Assembly: GCA_947167075.1 (NCBI GenBank)
Contig: CAMVGR010000002.1
Location: forward strand, 1-64,000
Direction: 5' to 3'
DNA: 64,000 nt
DNA from: an uncultured Bacteroidales bacterium
GTDB taxonomy: Bacteria; Bacteroidota; Bacteroidia; Bacteroidales; P3
The notes beneath the pieces were generated by a model that was given only the letters and a program-made list of their open reading frames with translations, was not told the origin of the DNA and ran no database searches. This document shows positions 1-8,376 of the stretch, one piece after another (within the stretch, counting starts at the first letter, position 1; each line of letters starts with the position of its first letter). The translations under genes and the position numbers were made by a program.

Positions 1-1029
1 GTAGCCCTCAGCCCCGTCGAAGTGCTGCCATGTCAGCACCGCCGAGTCCGCCGCCATCGTCATACTCCAATCCCTCGGTGTGCTGCAATGTAGCTTTACA
101 ATAGGAAAAGTATAAGGAGAGTACGGTTGGTTAAAATTGCCAGCAAAGATTGAGTCATCGTCGACACTTAAGTAGGAACCCGTAATACAATTCATAGCCT
201 CGCCCACTTGTCTTTTATACTTATAGTTGTCATTCCCCCATAATTTTGAATATCTCGCAACAAAAGGAAAAATCATCCTCGTTGCAAGATTGTATCCTGC
301 AATATAATTATGCTTGATGGATGCGTAGATGGTGTCTCCTGCCTTGTATTCGTATGGCTTGTCGAAATACATTTCGAGCAGTTCTGCTGTATCGTGACGA
401 AACACTTCCGGCTCCGTGGTGTCGTAATCGTAGATAAAACAGCTGCGGCGGAATTGGCCCGTTCCGCCAATGAGTTTGTCAATCTCATCAGTCAGCATCT
501 TGGGCCCCATCCGTACCGATTCCTCTATCGAATGGTATCTGCTGTGGCTGCTGTGGCATTCTTTCAATTCAAATCCGGGCTTTGCAATGCAAGCCCAATA
601 GCCGCTGTCGCCCTCTCTACGTCCACATATATTCTTTTCATCAATATGTTGTGCTTCTTTCCAATATTTAAAATAGCTATCGGTGTCGAGGTCATGAACT
701 AGCATGGGAATTGCTATGCCATATATTGTCTTAGAAACGGTATCACTATAAGGGAATCCATAATAGGTATGACAAAACACTCCAATCTGATGTTTTGATT
801 TATTAATGAAGTAGACGGTAGAATCGATAATCCATTTACCAGAAGTAGTATCCTCATGTTCATAAATTGTAGAGTCTTTGCAATGGCTAATCATCTTGCC
901 TAGTTTGCTGCTCGCGGGTTCGACCCATATCCACGAATCGCCATAGTGTGTCGTATCGGTCTGGGCATGTAGCTGCAATTGCCCAAATCCATAGAGCACT
1001 GCTATCGCTAAAAAAAATATCTTTTTCAT
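1..1029 (-). CDS. Secreted protein of unknown function, partial (C-terminus beyond left edge)
   Basis: The frame is open from an ATG at 1029 to base 1 (343 codons) with no stop, so the gene continues outside the window. The first 22 or so residues (MKKIFFLAIAVLYGFG then LQLHAQ) form a signal peptide ending at a typical A-Q cleavage site. The mature part is rich in Tyr, Asp and Lys and I recognise no family in it. The last visible residues (VLTWQHFDGAEGY) look like the first strands of a fibronectin-III-like domain, common near the C-terminus of exported Bacteroidales proteins; that is inference. A good TTTG/TAACTTTG promoter lies upstream at 1109-1139, which supports this start. The next gene on the same strand, kal, is 440 bp upstream, so this gene is probably transcribed alone. 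Confidence 0.8.
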   Translation of the reverse strand, partial: MKKIFFLAIAVLYGFGQLQLHAQTDTTHYGDSWIWVEPASSKLGKMISHCKDSTIYEHEDTTSGKWIIDSTVYFINKSKHQIGVFCHTYYGFPYSDTVSKTIYGIAIPMLVHDLDTDSYFKYWKEAQHIDEKNICGRREGDSGYWACIAKPGFELKECHSSHSRYHSIEESVRMGPKMLTDEIDKLIGGTGQFRRSCFIYDYDTTEPEVFRHDTAELLEMYFDKPYEYKAGDTIYASIKHNYIAGYNLATRMIFPFVARYSKLWGNDNYKYKRQVGEAMNCITGSYLSVDDDSIFAGNFNQPYSPYTFPIVKLHCSTPRDWSMTMAADSAVLTWQHFDGAEGY

Positions 1030-1108
1030 AATGTATAAGATAAGGTTTATAATATTCGGATTTTTTTTTACGTCGAGCAGATGTACATTTGACATTATTT
1101 TGACGGTG

Positions 1109-1139
1109 CAAAGTTACACATAATTTTGAAACTGACAAA
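1109..1139 (-). promoter_or_regulatory. Bacteroidota -33/-7 promoter for the partial secreted gene
   Basis: On the minus strand TTTG (1136-1139) is followed after 19 bp by TAACTTTG (1109-1116), matching the phylum consensus TTTG-N19-21-TAnnTTTG. It lies about 80 bp upstream of the ATG at 1029. Confidence 0.75.
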
Positions 1140-1244
1140 ATTATTTTCAAACGCCCCCACTGTGTGAGGTATCCAAAACGGCAGGATTCAAAGTAAATGC
1201 CTCGTGGATGCTCCGCCAAAAGTCCGTGCTGGCACACGGCAATC

Positions 1245-1299
1245 ACGGTTCATCTACGGTGCATGTACGGTGCATGTACGGATGAAGTACGGTTGTGGT
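1245..1299 (+). repeat. R2 repeat copy A: five tandem 11-bp units
   Basis: Five consecutive 11-mers start at 1245, 1256, 1267, 1278 and 1289. Units 2 and 3 are identical (ACGGTGCATGT) and all five begin ACGG. The same 55-bp architecture occurs at 35191-35245 (reverse) and 56536-56590. This copy sits between two reverse-strand genes. I see no known element type here. Confidence 0.85.
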
Positions 1300-1404
1300 A
1301 GGTAGATGGGGTTGAATTAGAGGAAGTTACAAAATAAGAAATGGCTTATAGGGCTGAAAACAAGCTTGTTGTAAATGGTGGACTTCCAACTTTTGTATAT
1401 GGAT

Positions 1405-1439
1405 GAAATGAAAGAGCCAATGCTGTGCGGCATTGGCTC
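1405..1439 (-). terminator. Probable terminator of kal
   Basis: A perfect 10-bp stem (GAGCCAATGC / GCATTGGCTC, 1414-1423 with 1430-1439) and a 6-nt loop lie about 30 bp beyond the kal stop. On the minus strand it is followed by a short T-rich stretch (TTTCATTTC), so it is a weak intrinsic terminator. Confidence 0.6.
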
Positions 1440-1470
1440 ATCGGTGTAATGGCTCGTCTGAGCGGCTGGT

Positions 1471-1863
1471 TTAGTGGTTTTTACGCTGACAATTTTTGGG
1501 TGTGACGCAGGTGCCACTGGCACGGCAAACGAGAATCTTCTCTTCTAGCACATCGGCAGCCGAATCGCTAATGTCAGGGCGGGTTTTAATCACCTTATAG
1601 GCTTCGAAACTCATCTTGCGGCTGGTGTTGCCGACATGTGTGATTTCGCCGTAGGCTTCGATATAGTCGCCCGCATAGACAGGGGCTTTGAATTCGACCA
1701 TGTCGTAGGCACAGAAGAGCCCCTCATCGCCGTCCTGGATAATGAGTAGTTCGGTGGCGACATCGCCAAAGAGGTGAAGCATGTGGGCACCATCGACCAG
1801 GTTGCCACCATAGTGTGCGTCCTTGGCACTCATGCGGACGCGAAGCATTGACTTTACTGCCAT
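1471..1863 (-). CDS. kal: 3-aminobutyryl-CoA ammonia-lyase (hotdog fold)
   Basis: 130 residues, the normal length for the family. The sequence begins [20 protein letters not shown] and carries the [19 protein letters not shown] segment that I associate with beta-alanyl/3-aminobutyryl-CoA ammonia-lyases. In lysine fermentation the enzyme removes ammonia from 3-aminobutyryl-CoA to give crotonyl-CoA, in the cytoplasm. The neighbour upstream is a CoA-transferase alpha subunit, which fits butyrate formation from lysine. The other pathway genes (kamA, kamDE, kdd, kce) are not in the window. kal has its own promoter (1964-1994) and atoD ends in a strong terminator, so the two are probably separate transcripts. 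The assignment rests on recalled family resemblance; a related hotdog thioesterase is the main alternative. Confidence 0.8.
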   Translation of the reverse strand: MAVKSMLRVRMSAKDAHYGGNLVDGAHMLHLFGDVATELLIIQDGDEGLFCAYDMVEFKAPVYAGDYIEAYGEITHVGNTSRKMSFEAYKVIKTRPDISDSAADVLEEKILVCRASGTCVTPKNCQRKNH

Positions 1864-1963
1864 AATTTGTCTGTTTTTATTGTTTTATTATTTTTGCGTT
1901 AATTATTGATTTTCTGCATAAAACAATTGTATTTCGTGTTTGCTCAATCGTTTTTCTTGCCTG

Positions 1964-1994
1964 CAAAATTACACAATTCAAGTTGTATGGCAAA
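1964..1994 (-). promoter_or_regulatory. Promoter of kal
   Basis: Minus-strand TTTG (1991-1994), 19 bp, then TAATTTTG (1964-1971). The predicted start of transcription leaves a leader of about 90 nt before kal. The rest of 1864-2118 is AT-rich and shows nothing else. Confidence 0.75.
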
Positions 1995-2118
1995 ATATTT
2001 TTACTTATCGGGGAAGAGTAGCAATACTGCAATAATATTATTTTTAGATGTTGAATTGAATGAATTTGAGTTGAATAGTACAACAGTGTGTGTCGCTGAC
2101 AGCAGTCATACTTGCATC

Positions 2119-2153
2119 AAAAAAAAAGACCGCCAACAGAAGACTGTTGGCGG
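2119..2153 (-). terminator. Strong intrinsic terminator of atoD
   Basis: Perfect 10-bp stem CCGCCAACAG / CTGTTGGCGG (2130-2139 with 2144-2153), a 4-nt loop, and on the minus strand a run of nine T directly after. It lies 35 bp past the atoD stop. Confidence 0.9.
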
Positions 2154-2187
2154 CAACCAAACAATTAAAGGCTATGAAAAAGCCTAA

Positions 2188-2835
2188 CTATCTTTTGATT
2201 AAATAGTCAACAAAGATACCTGGAGTCTTGACATTCTCCGGTGCTATGGCACCAGTCTTGACAATCTCTTGAGGTTCGACAATGACAGTGTCGGCAGCAG
2301 TGGCCATCATGGGGCTGAAATTCTGGCTAGTGCCTTTGTAGACCAAGTTGCCACTCTCATCGGCGATATTGGCTCCGATAATGGCGACATCGGCACGGAC
2401 AGGCTTTTCGAGAAGATATTCTTTGCCATCGACGGTGACCTTCTGCTTGCCGTTTTCGACCACAGTGCCCAAACCAGTCTGTGTGAGCACACCACCGAGG
2501 CCCGCACCGGCGGCACGGATTTGTTCGGCCAGGGTGCCCTGAGGCTGTAATGTCACTTTCAGTTCGCCGGCATTCATCTGATCGATTGTGTTATTATTCG
2601 TACCTATATGGGTAGCAATAAGTGCTTTCACCTGATGGTTGGTGATGAGTTTGCCCACACCCACCTCGGGATAGGCTGTGTCGTTGCAAATAATGGTCAA
2701 GTCTTTCACGTTGCGGGCGACGAGCTCGTCGATGAGGGCAATGGGGTTGCCCACTCCGAGGAAACCACCCACCATGACAGTCATACCGTCGTGAATCATG
2801 TCGGCGGCTTCTTTTACAGTGACAAATTTTTTCAT
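2188..2835 (-). CDS. atoD: CoA-transferase alpha subunit (acetate/butyrate-acetoacetate type)
   Basis: 215 residues starting MKKFVTVKEAADMIHDG. The glycine-rich segment MVGGFLGVGNP (about residues 20-30) is the typical CoA-binding loop of family I CoA-transferase alpha subunits, and the length is normal. The enzyme moves CoA between acetate or butyrate and acetoacetate and needs a beta subunit (AtoA) that carries the catalytic glutamate. No beta subunit is present on either side here, which is unusual because atoD and atoA are normally adjacent. I chose the ATG at 2835: an upstream in-frame ATG (2904) would overlap the -7 element at 2882-2889. Next to kal, the likely role is amino-acid fermentation to butyrate or acetate. 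Confidence 0.85.
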   Translation of the reverse strand: MKKFVTVKEAADMIHDGMTVMVGGFLGVGNPIALIDELVARNVKDLTIICNDTAYPEVGVGKLITNHQVKALIATHIGTNNNTIDQMNAGELKVTLQPQGTLAEQIRAAGAGLGGVLTQTGLGTVVENGKQKVTVDGKEYLLEKPVRADVAIIGANIADESGNLVYKGTSQNFSPMMATAADTVIVEPQEIVKTGAIAPENVKTPGIFVDYLIKR

Positions 2836-2881
2836 GTTTATATACTTTTTTTTTGTTTTGAGCGTTAATGATTTCAGAGTG

Positions 2882-2889
2882 CAAAGATA
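2882..2889 (-). promoter_or_regulatory. -7 element of atoD
   Basis: TATCTTTG on the minus strand, 47 bp before the atoD ATG. The -33 region is only T-rich. It lies back to back with the divergent promoter at 2918-2949. Confidence 0.6.
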
Positions 2890-2917
2890 CACATATTTTT
2901 GCATATTGAAAAAAAAA

Positions 2918-2949
2918 TTTGTTCAGGTGTCGAATTATAAGTACTTTTG
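2918..2949 (+). promoter_or_regulatory. Promoter of the secreted protein gene at 2977
   Basis: TTTG (2918-2921), 20 bp, TACTTTTG (2942-2949). It rules out an ATG at 2947, which lies inside the -7 box. Confidence 0.75.
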
Positions 2950-2976
2950 CATTCGAAAAAACAGACTAAAACAGAG

Positions 2977-3609
2977 ATGAGAAAAGCACTGATTGTTGCA
3001 ATTATAGCAGTTTTTGCAGCCTTTCCAGCCACCGCACAGGAGTATATGGAGGCTGTAGAAAAATGGAAAGTTGTCGAGGTGTGGGGTATAAACTACCATG
3101 GATGGTCGTTCCATCAGGATTGGGAGGTGGACTTCACCATCGATGACCAAGATGGCCGTTTTACCCCCTCCGACGCAGAGATTGCAGAAGCGGAGCGTCT
3201 TATACAGAAACGCATCGACTACGTGAATCGTGACCATATAAATCAGGGTGGTATGTGCCCCGTGATTGACGAGCATATGCACAAATATCGTCGCCAATAT
3301 GTGGGGTTCACCAATAGCCGTGGAGACCATGTGATATGGGTCAATTTCCTATGGGACGACAATCTGACCGACGAAAAACTAGCCTCCGATGTGTTGCTGA
3401 CAAGCGGTGGCTGCGGACATTTTTGGCACATCCAGTGCAACCTCGCCACTCGTAAGGTGTGCTGCCTAGAGGTGAACAGCGACGGAGACATACAATACAT
3501 CCCGCGTGCACCCAAGAAAGGACCTCGCATCAGCCGATCGAAACGCGACAAGAACCAAAAGGTTCGCAAGACCGGCATTATTCATACCCAAGAAGAAAAG
3601 CAGTTCTAA
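2977..3609 (+). CDS. Small secreted protein, unknown function
   Basis: 210 residues with a clear signal peptide (MRKALIVAIIAVFAAFPATAQ) and then a soluble domain rich in Trp, His and Asp. Several Cys (residues about 90, 150, 157, 167) could form disulfides. The last 30 residues are very basic (KKGPRISRSKRDKNQKVRK) and look disordered. I do not recognise a family. The stop overlaps the start of the next gene by one base (TAATG), so it is probably translationally coupled to the GtrA-like protein. Confidence 0.75.
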   Translation: MRKALIVAIIAVFAAFPATAQEYMEAVEKWKVVEVWGINYHGWSFHQDWEVDFTIDDQDGRFTPSDAEIAEAERLIQKRIDYVNRDHINQGGMCPVIDEHMHKYRRQYVGFTNSRGDHVIWVNFLWDDNLTDEKLASDVLLTSGGCGHFWHIQCNLATRKVCCLEVNSDGDIQYIPRAPKKGPRISRSKRDKNQKVRKTGIIHTQEEKQF

Positions 3610-4016
3610 TGGGGCTGCAACCTCTTATAATCAAATTCTTGAAGTTTGGAATGGTAGGAGCCTCCGGTTTCGTCATTCACGGTGGGATACTTTATTTGCT
3701 GCGCGATGTGGTGGGAATCAACCAGTTTGTGGCCAATGCCATAGGATTCATCACCGCAGCCACAAGCAACTACTATCTCAATCGGATATGGACATTCCGG
3801 AGCCACGAGAAACAGGTGGGAGTGGAATACATGAAGTTTATCTTGGTATCGGTGATAGGGTTGGGGGTCAACAGCGGCACACTGTGGCTTACCAACCAAC
3901 TGCTACCAGCATGGAGCACCGATTGGCACTTCTATATCCTATGGGCAGTGGCAGTAGGTGTAACCACATTATGGAACTTCTTGGGAAACATGTTGTTCAC
4001 ATTTAAAAACAAATAA
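3609..4016 (+). CDS. GtrA-family membrane protein
   Basis: 135 residues with four predicted transmembrane segments (about 10-30, 38-56, 76-95, 105-126) and the family-typical stretch NYYLNRIWTF between helices 2 and 3. GtrA-like proteins are proposed flippases for polyprenyl-linked sugars in cell-surface glycosylation; the actual substrate is unknown here. The ATG at 3609 shares its A with the stop of the preceding gene. It ends 11 bp before aspC, suggesting one transcript of three genes. Confidence 0.85.
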   Translation: MGLQPLIIKFLKFGMVGASGFVIHGGILYLLRDVVGINQFVANAIGFITAATSNYYLNRIWTFRSHEKQVGVEYMKFILVSVIGLGVNSGTLWLTNQLLPAWSTDWHFYILWAVAVGVTTLWNFLGNMLFTFKNK

Positions 4017-4027
4017 TTATTGCTACT

Positions 4028-5230
4028 ATGGAAATTATATCCAACCGTATCCTCAATATGGCAGAAAGCGAAACCCTCGCCATGACCGCCAAAGCAAGAG
4101 AACTCAAGGCACAAGGAAAAGACGTTATCAGTCTCTCCATTGGCGAACCCGACTTCAACACACCAGAAGTGGTGAAGGAAGCTGCCAAAAAAGCCATCGA
4201 CGACAACTTCACACATTATCCCCCCGTGCCGGGATATGCCGATCTGCGTGAAGCCGTGTGTGAGAAATTCCGCCGTGACAACGGGTTGGAGTTCAAGCCA
4301 GAACAGATAGTGGTGAGCACAGGAGCCAAACAGAGCATCTATCAGCTGGTGCAATGTCTGATCAATCCAGGCGACGAGGTAATCATCCCCACCCCCTTCT
4401 GGGTCTCCTACAAAGAGATTGTCCGCGTGGCCGAAGGTATTCCTGTGTATGTAAAGACAAAGCTGGAGAATGACTTCAAGGTGACACCCGAACAACTGGA
4501 AGAGGCCATCACCCCACGTACTAAACTCATCATGTTCTCATCGCCCAGCAACCCCACCGGTATGCTCTACACCAAAGAAGAACTGCATGGTATTGCCAAA
4601 GTTGTGGCACGACACGAAAACCTCTTCGTCATGGCTGATGAAATATATGAACACATCAACTTTGTCGGCAAACACGAGAGTATCGCACAGTTCCCCGAAG
4701 TAAAAGATCGAGTCATCACCATCAATGGCGTTGCAAAAGGATTTGCCATGACCGGATGGAGAATCGGTTTTATCGCCGCCCCCACTGTGATAGCCAAAGC
4801 GTGCAACAAACTGCAAGGACAGGTGACCAGTGCGACCTGCTCCATCGCACAAAAAGCCACCGTCTGTGCCATGCTGATGGATCCCACGAAGAGTGAAGAT
4901 ATAATCAATATGCGGAACATCTTCCAGCAGCGTCGCGACATGGTGTATCAACTATTGTGCGACATTCCTGGTGTGAAAGTGCGTCTACCACAGGGTGCGT
5001 TCTATTTCTTCCCCGATGTCAGCAGCTACTATGGCAAATCGTTCGGAGAAAGAAAGATCAACAACTCGACCGATATGGCTTTCTACCTGCTCGAAGAGGC
5101 TGGAGTGGCCACAGTGATGGGCTCCGCTTTTGGCGACGACAACTGCATCCGTCTGAGCTATGCCACCAGCGAAGACCTGCTTCGCGAGGCACTGCGCCGA
5201 ATCAAAGAGGCATTGGCCAAGCTGAAATAA
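4028..5230 (+). CDS. aspC: Aspartate aminotransferase (PLP fold type I)
   Basis: 400 residues. PLP-binding features are all present: N175 in SNPTG, D204 in ADEIY, and the Schiff-base lysine K237 in AKGFAMTGWRIGF. The GYADLREA and SIGEPDF segments match the subgroup I-gamma aspartate aminotransferases. It exchanges the amino group between aspartate and 2-oxoglutarate in the cytoplasm. An intrinsic terminator follows at once. Close relatives accept prephenate or other amino acids, so the exact substrate is less certain than the family. Confidence 0.9.
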   Translation: MEIISNRILNMAESETLAMTAKARELKAQGKDVISLSIGEPDFNTPEVVKEAAKKAIDDNFTHYPPVPGYADLREAVCEKFRRDNGLEFKPEQIVVSTGAKQSIYQLVQCLINPGDEVIIPTPFWVSYKEIVRVAEGIPVYVKTKLENDFKVTPEQLEEAITPRTKLIMFSSPSNPTGMLYTKEELHGIAKVVARHENLFVMADEIYEHINFVGKHESIAQFPEVKDRVITINGVAKGFAMTGWRIGFIAAPTVIAKACNKLQGQVTSATCSIAQKATVCAMLMDPTKSEDIINMRNIFQQRRDMVYQLLCDIPGVKVRLPQGAFYFFPDVSSYYGKSFGERKINNSTDMAFYLLEEAGVATVMGSAFGDDNCIRLSYATSEDLLREALRRIKEALAKLK

Positions 5231-5259
5231 AGCCGACCTACATAAGTCTACGATACATA

Positions 5260-5295
5260 GGATGTCCCTGCCTTCGGTTGGGGCATCCTTTTTTT
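5260..5295 (+). terminator. Intrinsic terminator of aspC
   Basis: Nine-bp stem GGATGTCCC / GGGGCATCC (5260-5268 with 5280-5288, one G-U pair) followed by seven T. Confidence 0.9.
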
Positions 5296-5493
5296 CATAA
5301 TATCTATACAGGCATCTTTTCACAGATGGTCAAGACACGCCAGATAATGATGATTTCCCCGCAAAACATCCATGTTTTTTTCACAAGAATTGCCTTTACG
5401 CGGTATATTATCTTTTAATAGGAACAATATTTTTTTACTTTTTACGTATATCATTGCAAGTTATTAATAACGGGAAATACTAATATTGCAATT

Positions 5494-6123
5494 ATGAAAA
5501 GAAGCATCATATTGACAATAATGCTGATGGGCCTGACGGGAGCTGTTATGGCTCAAACTCCGACCAATGATAGTACATCGCGAGTACTGGGCGACAACCC
5601 TCGACAGCACCGCAGCGGCGAGCGTAACATACTGGGAGCCCCTGTATATTATGACACACTGGGAAACAGATTGGGAGATACCCATGCGACAGACAGTCTA
5701 TATCGCAGGCCTAAACACCACTACATGAATCGCCTAGAAAGCGAATTCCATTCATTCTTTCTCGAATACTCCACTCTTTTTACCTCATACGATGTGGCAA
5801 TAGGTGCTAAACTGTCTTATGTACCACAGCGTTGGGGCTTTTACGGCTCGCTGATGGCGGGTATCAACCATGCCTATGTAACCCTCGGCCCTGTGCTACG
5901 ACTATCCGACTGTGGCGATATAGTTGATTGGCATCTATATGGCGGTTTTGCCCTAAGTCGTCGACTAGGTTCCGAAATTGGCATACGCATTGCTTCCGCG
6001 GAAAGTGATGAGTTTTGCTGGACCTCACTCTCCATGGGATTAGGCTATGTGAATCACCACTCCTACTTTACCATTGGTTTGAGTTTGTCACTATTACCCA
6101 ATATGTTATTTATCTTTTGGTAG
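5494..6123 (+). CDS. Predicted outer-membrane beta-barrel protein
   Basis: 209 residues with a signal peptide cleaved after VMAQ (about residue 21). A polar Ser/Asp/Arg-rich stretch follows to about residue 80. Alternating hydrophobic strands with aromatic belts (WGFYGSLMAGI, WHLYGGFALSR, SYFTIGLSLSLL) run to a C-terminal Trp, the usual last residue of outer-membrane barrels. No specific family recognised. The stop touches the GTG start of the (p)ppGpp enzyme, so the two may be co-transcribed. Confidence 0.7.
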   Translation: MKRSIILTIMLMGLTGAVMAQTPTNDSTSRVLGDNPRQHRSGERNILGAPVYYDTLGNRLGDTHATDSLYRRPKHHYMNRLESEFHSFFLEYSTLFTSYDVAIGAKLSYVPQRWGFYGSLMAGINHAYVTLGPVLRLSDCGDIVDWHLYGGFALSRRLGSEIGIRIASAESDEFCWTSLSMGLGYVNHHSYFTIGLSLSLLPNMLFIFW

Positions 6124-8376
6124 GTGAACGAACAAAAAACATATGTGATTGACGAAGCTCGCGAAGAGTGTGAAATACAGGCAAAATACAATGAGCTTGT
6201 AGCCGCCTGTCGCAGTCTGAAGCCATTGACTGCGGATGAGGAGATGAGTATACTTCGAGCTTATCGAATGGCTAAAGAAGCCCATGCTGGCACCCGTCGA
6301 AAGAGTGGAGAACCCTATATCTTTCATCCACTTGCTGTAGCATTGATTGCTGTAAAAGAGGTGGGATTGGGGCCCATAGCCGTCACAGCGGCTCTACTCC
6401 ACGATGTAGTGGAAGACACAAACATCACACTGGACGAGATACGTATTGTGTTTGGTGAAAGGGTGGCCAGAATAGTAGATGGGGTGACAAAAATAGACGA
6501 CGTAATGCTGATGCAGCAAACCGAGAGCAAGCAAGCAGAAAACTATCGCAAAATACTGCTCTCTATGTGTAATGATGCCTACGTCATCTTCCTGAAACTA
6601 TGTGATCGATTGCACAACATGAGAACACTGGGTTCTATGAAAGAGACCAAAAAGCTCATCATTGCAAGCGAAACCAGCTACCTTTATATTCCACTCGCTC
6701 ATCGTTTAGGATTATACAGCATTAAAACAGAGCTTGAAGAGTTGGTGATGCGGTATACCAATCCCGATAAATACGCCGAGATTGAGAGCCGGATTGCAGC
6801 CACTGCAGGAACAGAGGACCAACTAAAAGAATGTCTCATTGAACCGGTGAAAAAAATGCTTGACACAGCCGGGTATAAATATATGCTTAAAACTCGAATC
6901 AAGTCAGTATTCAGCTGCTACAAAAAGATGGAGAGTAAGCATATAGATTTCGATGAGATATATGACTTATATGCCATGCGAATCATCCTGACCGATGTTC
7001 CTCGAGAGCACGAAAAAGAAGAATGTTTTCGTGTGTATGGACTTATTGCAGGTCAATTCTCACCCAACCCTAACCGCTTCCGTGACTGGATAACACATCC
7101 TAAAAACAACGGATATGAAAGTCTTCAGACAACAGTAATGACACCAATCGGTCGATGGGTAGAGATTCAAATACGGACTGAGCGCATGGATACCATTGCT
7201 GAAAAAGGCATGGCAGCCCACTTCCTTTACAAAGAAGCCCATCCTGAGGAGAAACTTGAAAACAATCCAATTGAAGAATGGCTTTTGCAAATACGAAACA
7301 CGCTAGAAAACAGCGATAAGAGTGCCCTCGACCTAGTAGAAGAATTCAAGGAAAGCCTATATACCAAAGAGATTTATCTCTTCACTCCACATGGTAAAAC
7401 CATCACACTTCCTAATCACAGCACTGTACTCGACTTTGCTTATGCCATTCACACCGACTTGGGGCACCACTGCATTGGTGCAAAAATCAATGCCCGAGTG
7501 GTAAGTAGAAGCGAAAGATTGCATACAGGCGATCAAGTACAAATCCTTACTACAGAGAACACCAAACCGCAGCCGGAATGGCTAAATGAATGTCAAACCC
7601 CACACGCGAAAGAAGCCATTAAAGCAAGTCTACGCACTCAACGAAAAAAATACAGTGATAAGGGAAGAGGGATTCTCGCCGAATATTTGAAGAAACTACA
7701 CATAAAAAACAACCCTCAGAATGTTGGCCAATTGAAGCGATACTTAAGCCAACCTTCGGAGATAGACTTATACTACGATATTGCGACCGGATCCGTCAAT
7801 GAACAACATATAGCTGAGTGCTTTGGAAAAGCTCGTCCTGCACCACAATTGTTCTTCTTAGATCAGTATAAAGACTTCTTCACAGACACAACCGAAATAA
7901 AGCATCCTTCCAAAGAGGATATAACCCATCTATCAACCCCCTTTCTACTTGATAAAGAATACGAACATCTACCGACAGAAGTGGCTACATGCTGCAAACC
8001 CGTACAGGGGGATCAAGTGGTTGGAATAGTGCACGAAGGACGCATCATGGTACATCGAACAGGATGTAAGAAAGCCATAAATGAAATGGCAAATCATGAA
8101 AATCACATCATTAGAGCAAAATGGCGTTCTGGCGAGCAAATATCTTTACTCACCGGTATTGCACTGACTGCCATTGATCGAAAGGGACTGCTTCAAGAAA
8201 TCACCCGACTCATCTCTGAAGAATTGGACTTAAATATGCGTGCTATCACCCTTGAAGCGTCAGAAGGTGTTGGCCGTGGTATTATTATGCTATATGTCAA
8301 CAGTGTAGATAGTCTAAGTCGTTTGATTAACAAACTAAAAGCAATAAATGGAATCGAAGACGTACATCGCATTTGA
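6124..8376 (+). CDS. rel: Bifunctional (p)ppGpp synthetase/hydrolase (RelA/SpoT family)
   Basis: 750 residues in the order HD hydrolase (about 45-200), synthetase (about 250-360), TGS (about 410-470) and C-terminal ACT (about 675-750). The hydrolase HDVVEDT and DRLHNMRTL motifs are intact, so (p)ppGpp breakdown should work. In the synthetase, RIKSVFSCYKKM, the Asp of RFRDW and EIQIRT are present. The usual GYxSLHT is GYESLQTT, with Gln335 replacing the conserved His, which could weaken synthesis. The start is GTG, directly after the previous stop. The next ATG (6244) would cut off the first helix before the HD domain, which is conserved in the family, so I prefer GTG. The 3' end overlaps mazG by 29 nt. 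Confidence 0.92.
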   Translation: MNEQKTYVIDEAREECEIQAKYNELVAACRSLKPLTADEEMSILRAYRMAKEAHAGTRRKSGEPYIFHPLAVALIAVKEVGLGPIAVTAALLHDVVEDTNITLDEIRIVFGERVARIVDGVTKIDDVMLMQQTESKQAENYRKILLSMCNDAYVIFLKLCDRLHNMRTLGSMKETKKLIIASETSYLYIPLAHRLGLYSIKTELEELVMRYTNPDKYAEIESRIAATAGTEDQLKECLIEPVKKMLDTAGYKYMLKTRIKSVFSCYKKMESKHIDFDEIYDLYAMRIILTDVPREHEKEECFRVYGLIAGQFSPNPNRFRDWITHPKNNGYESLQTTVMTPIGRWVEIQIRTERMDTIAEKGMAAHFLYKEAHPEEKLENNPIEEWLLQIRNTLENSDKSALDLVEEFKESLYTKEIYLFTPHGKTITLPNHSTVLDFAYAIHTDLGHHCIGAKINARVVSRSERLHTGDQVQILTTENTKPQPEWLNECQTPHAKEAIKASLRTQRKKYSDKGRGILAEYLKKLHIKNNPQNVGQLKRYLSQPSEIDLYYDIATGSVNEQHIAECFGKARPAPQLFFLDQYKDFFTDTTEIKHPSKEDITHLSTPFLLDKEYEHLPTEVATCCKPVQGDQVVGIVHEGRIMVHRTGCKKAINEMANHENHIIRAKWRSGEQISLLTGIALTAIDRKGLLQEITRLISEELDLNMRAITLEASEGVGRGIIMLYVNSVDSLSRLINKLKAINGIEDVHRI

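Noticed and set aside
310-702. 130-codon plus frame near the left edge
   Set aside because: It lies opposite the longer partial secreted protein, which has a signal peptide and promoter.
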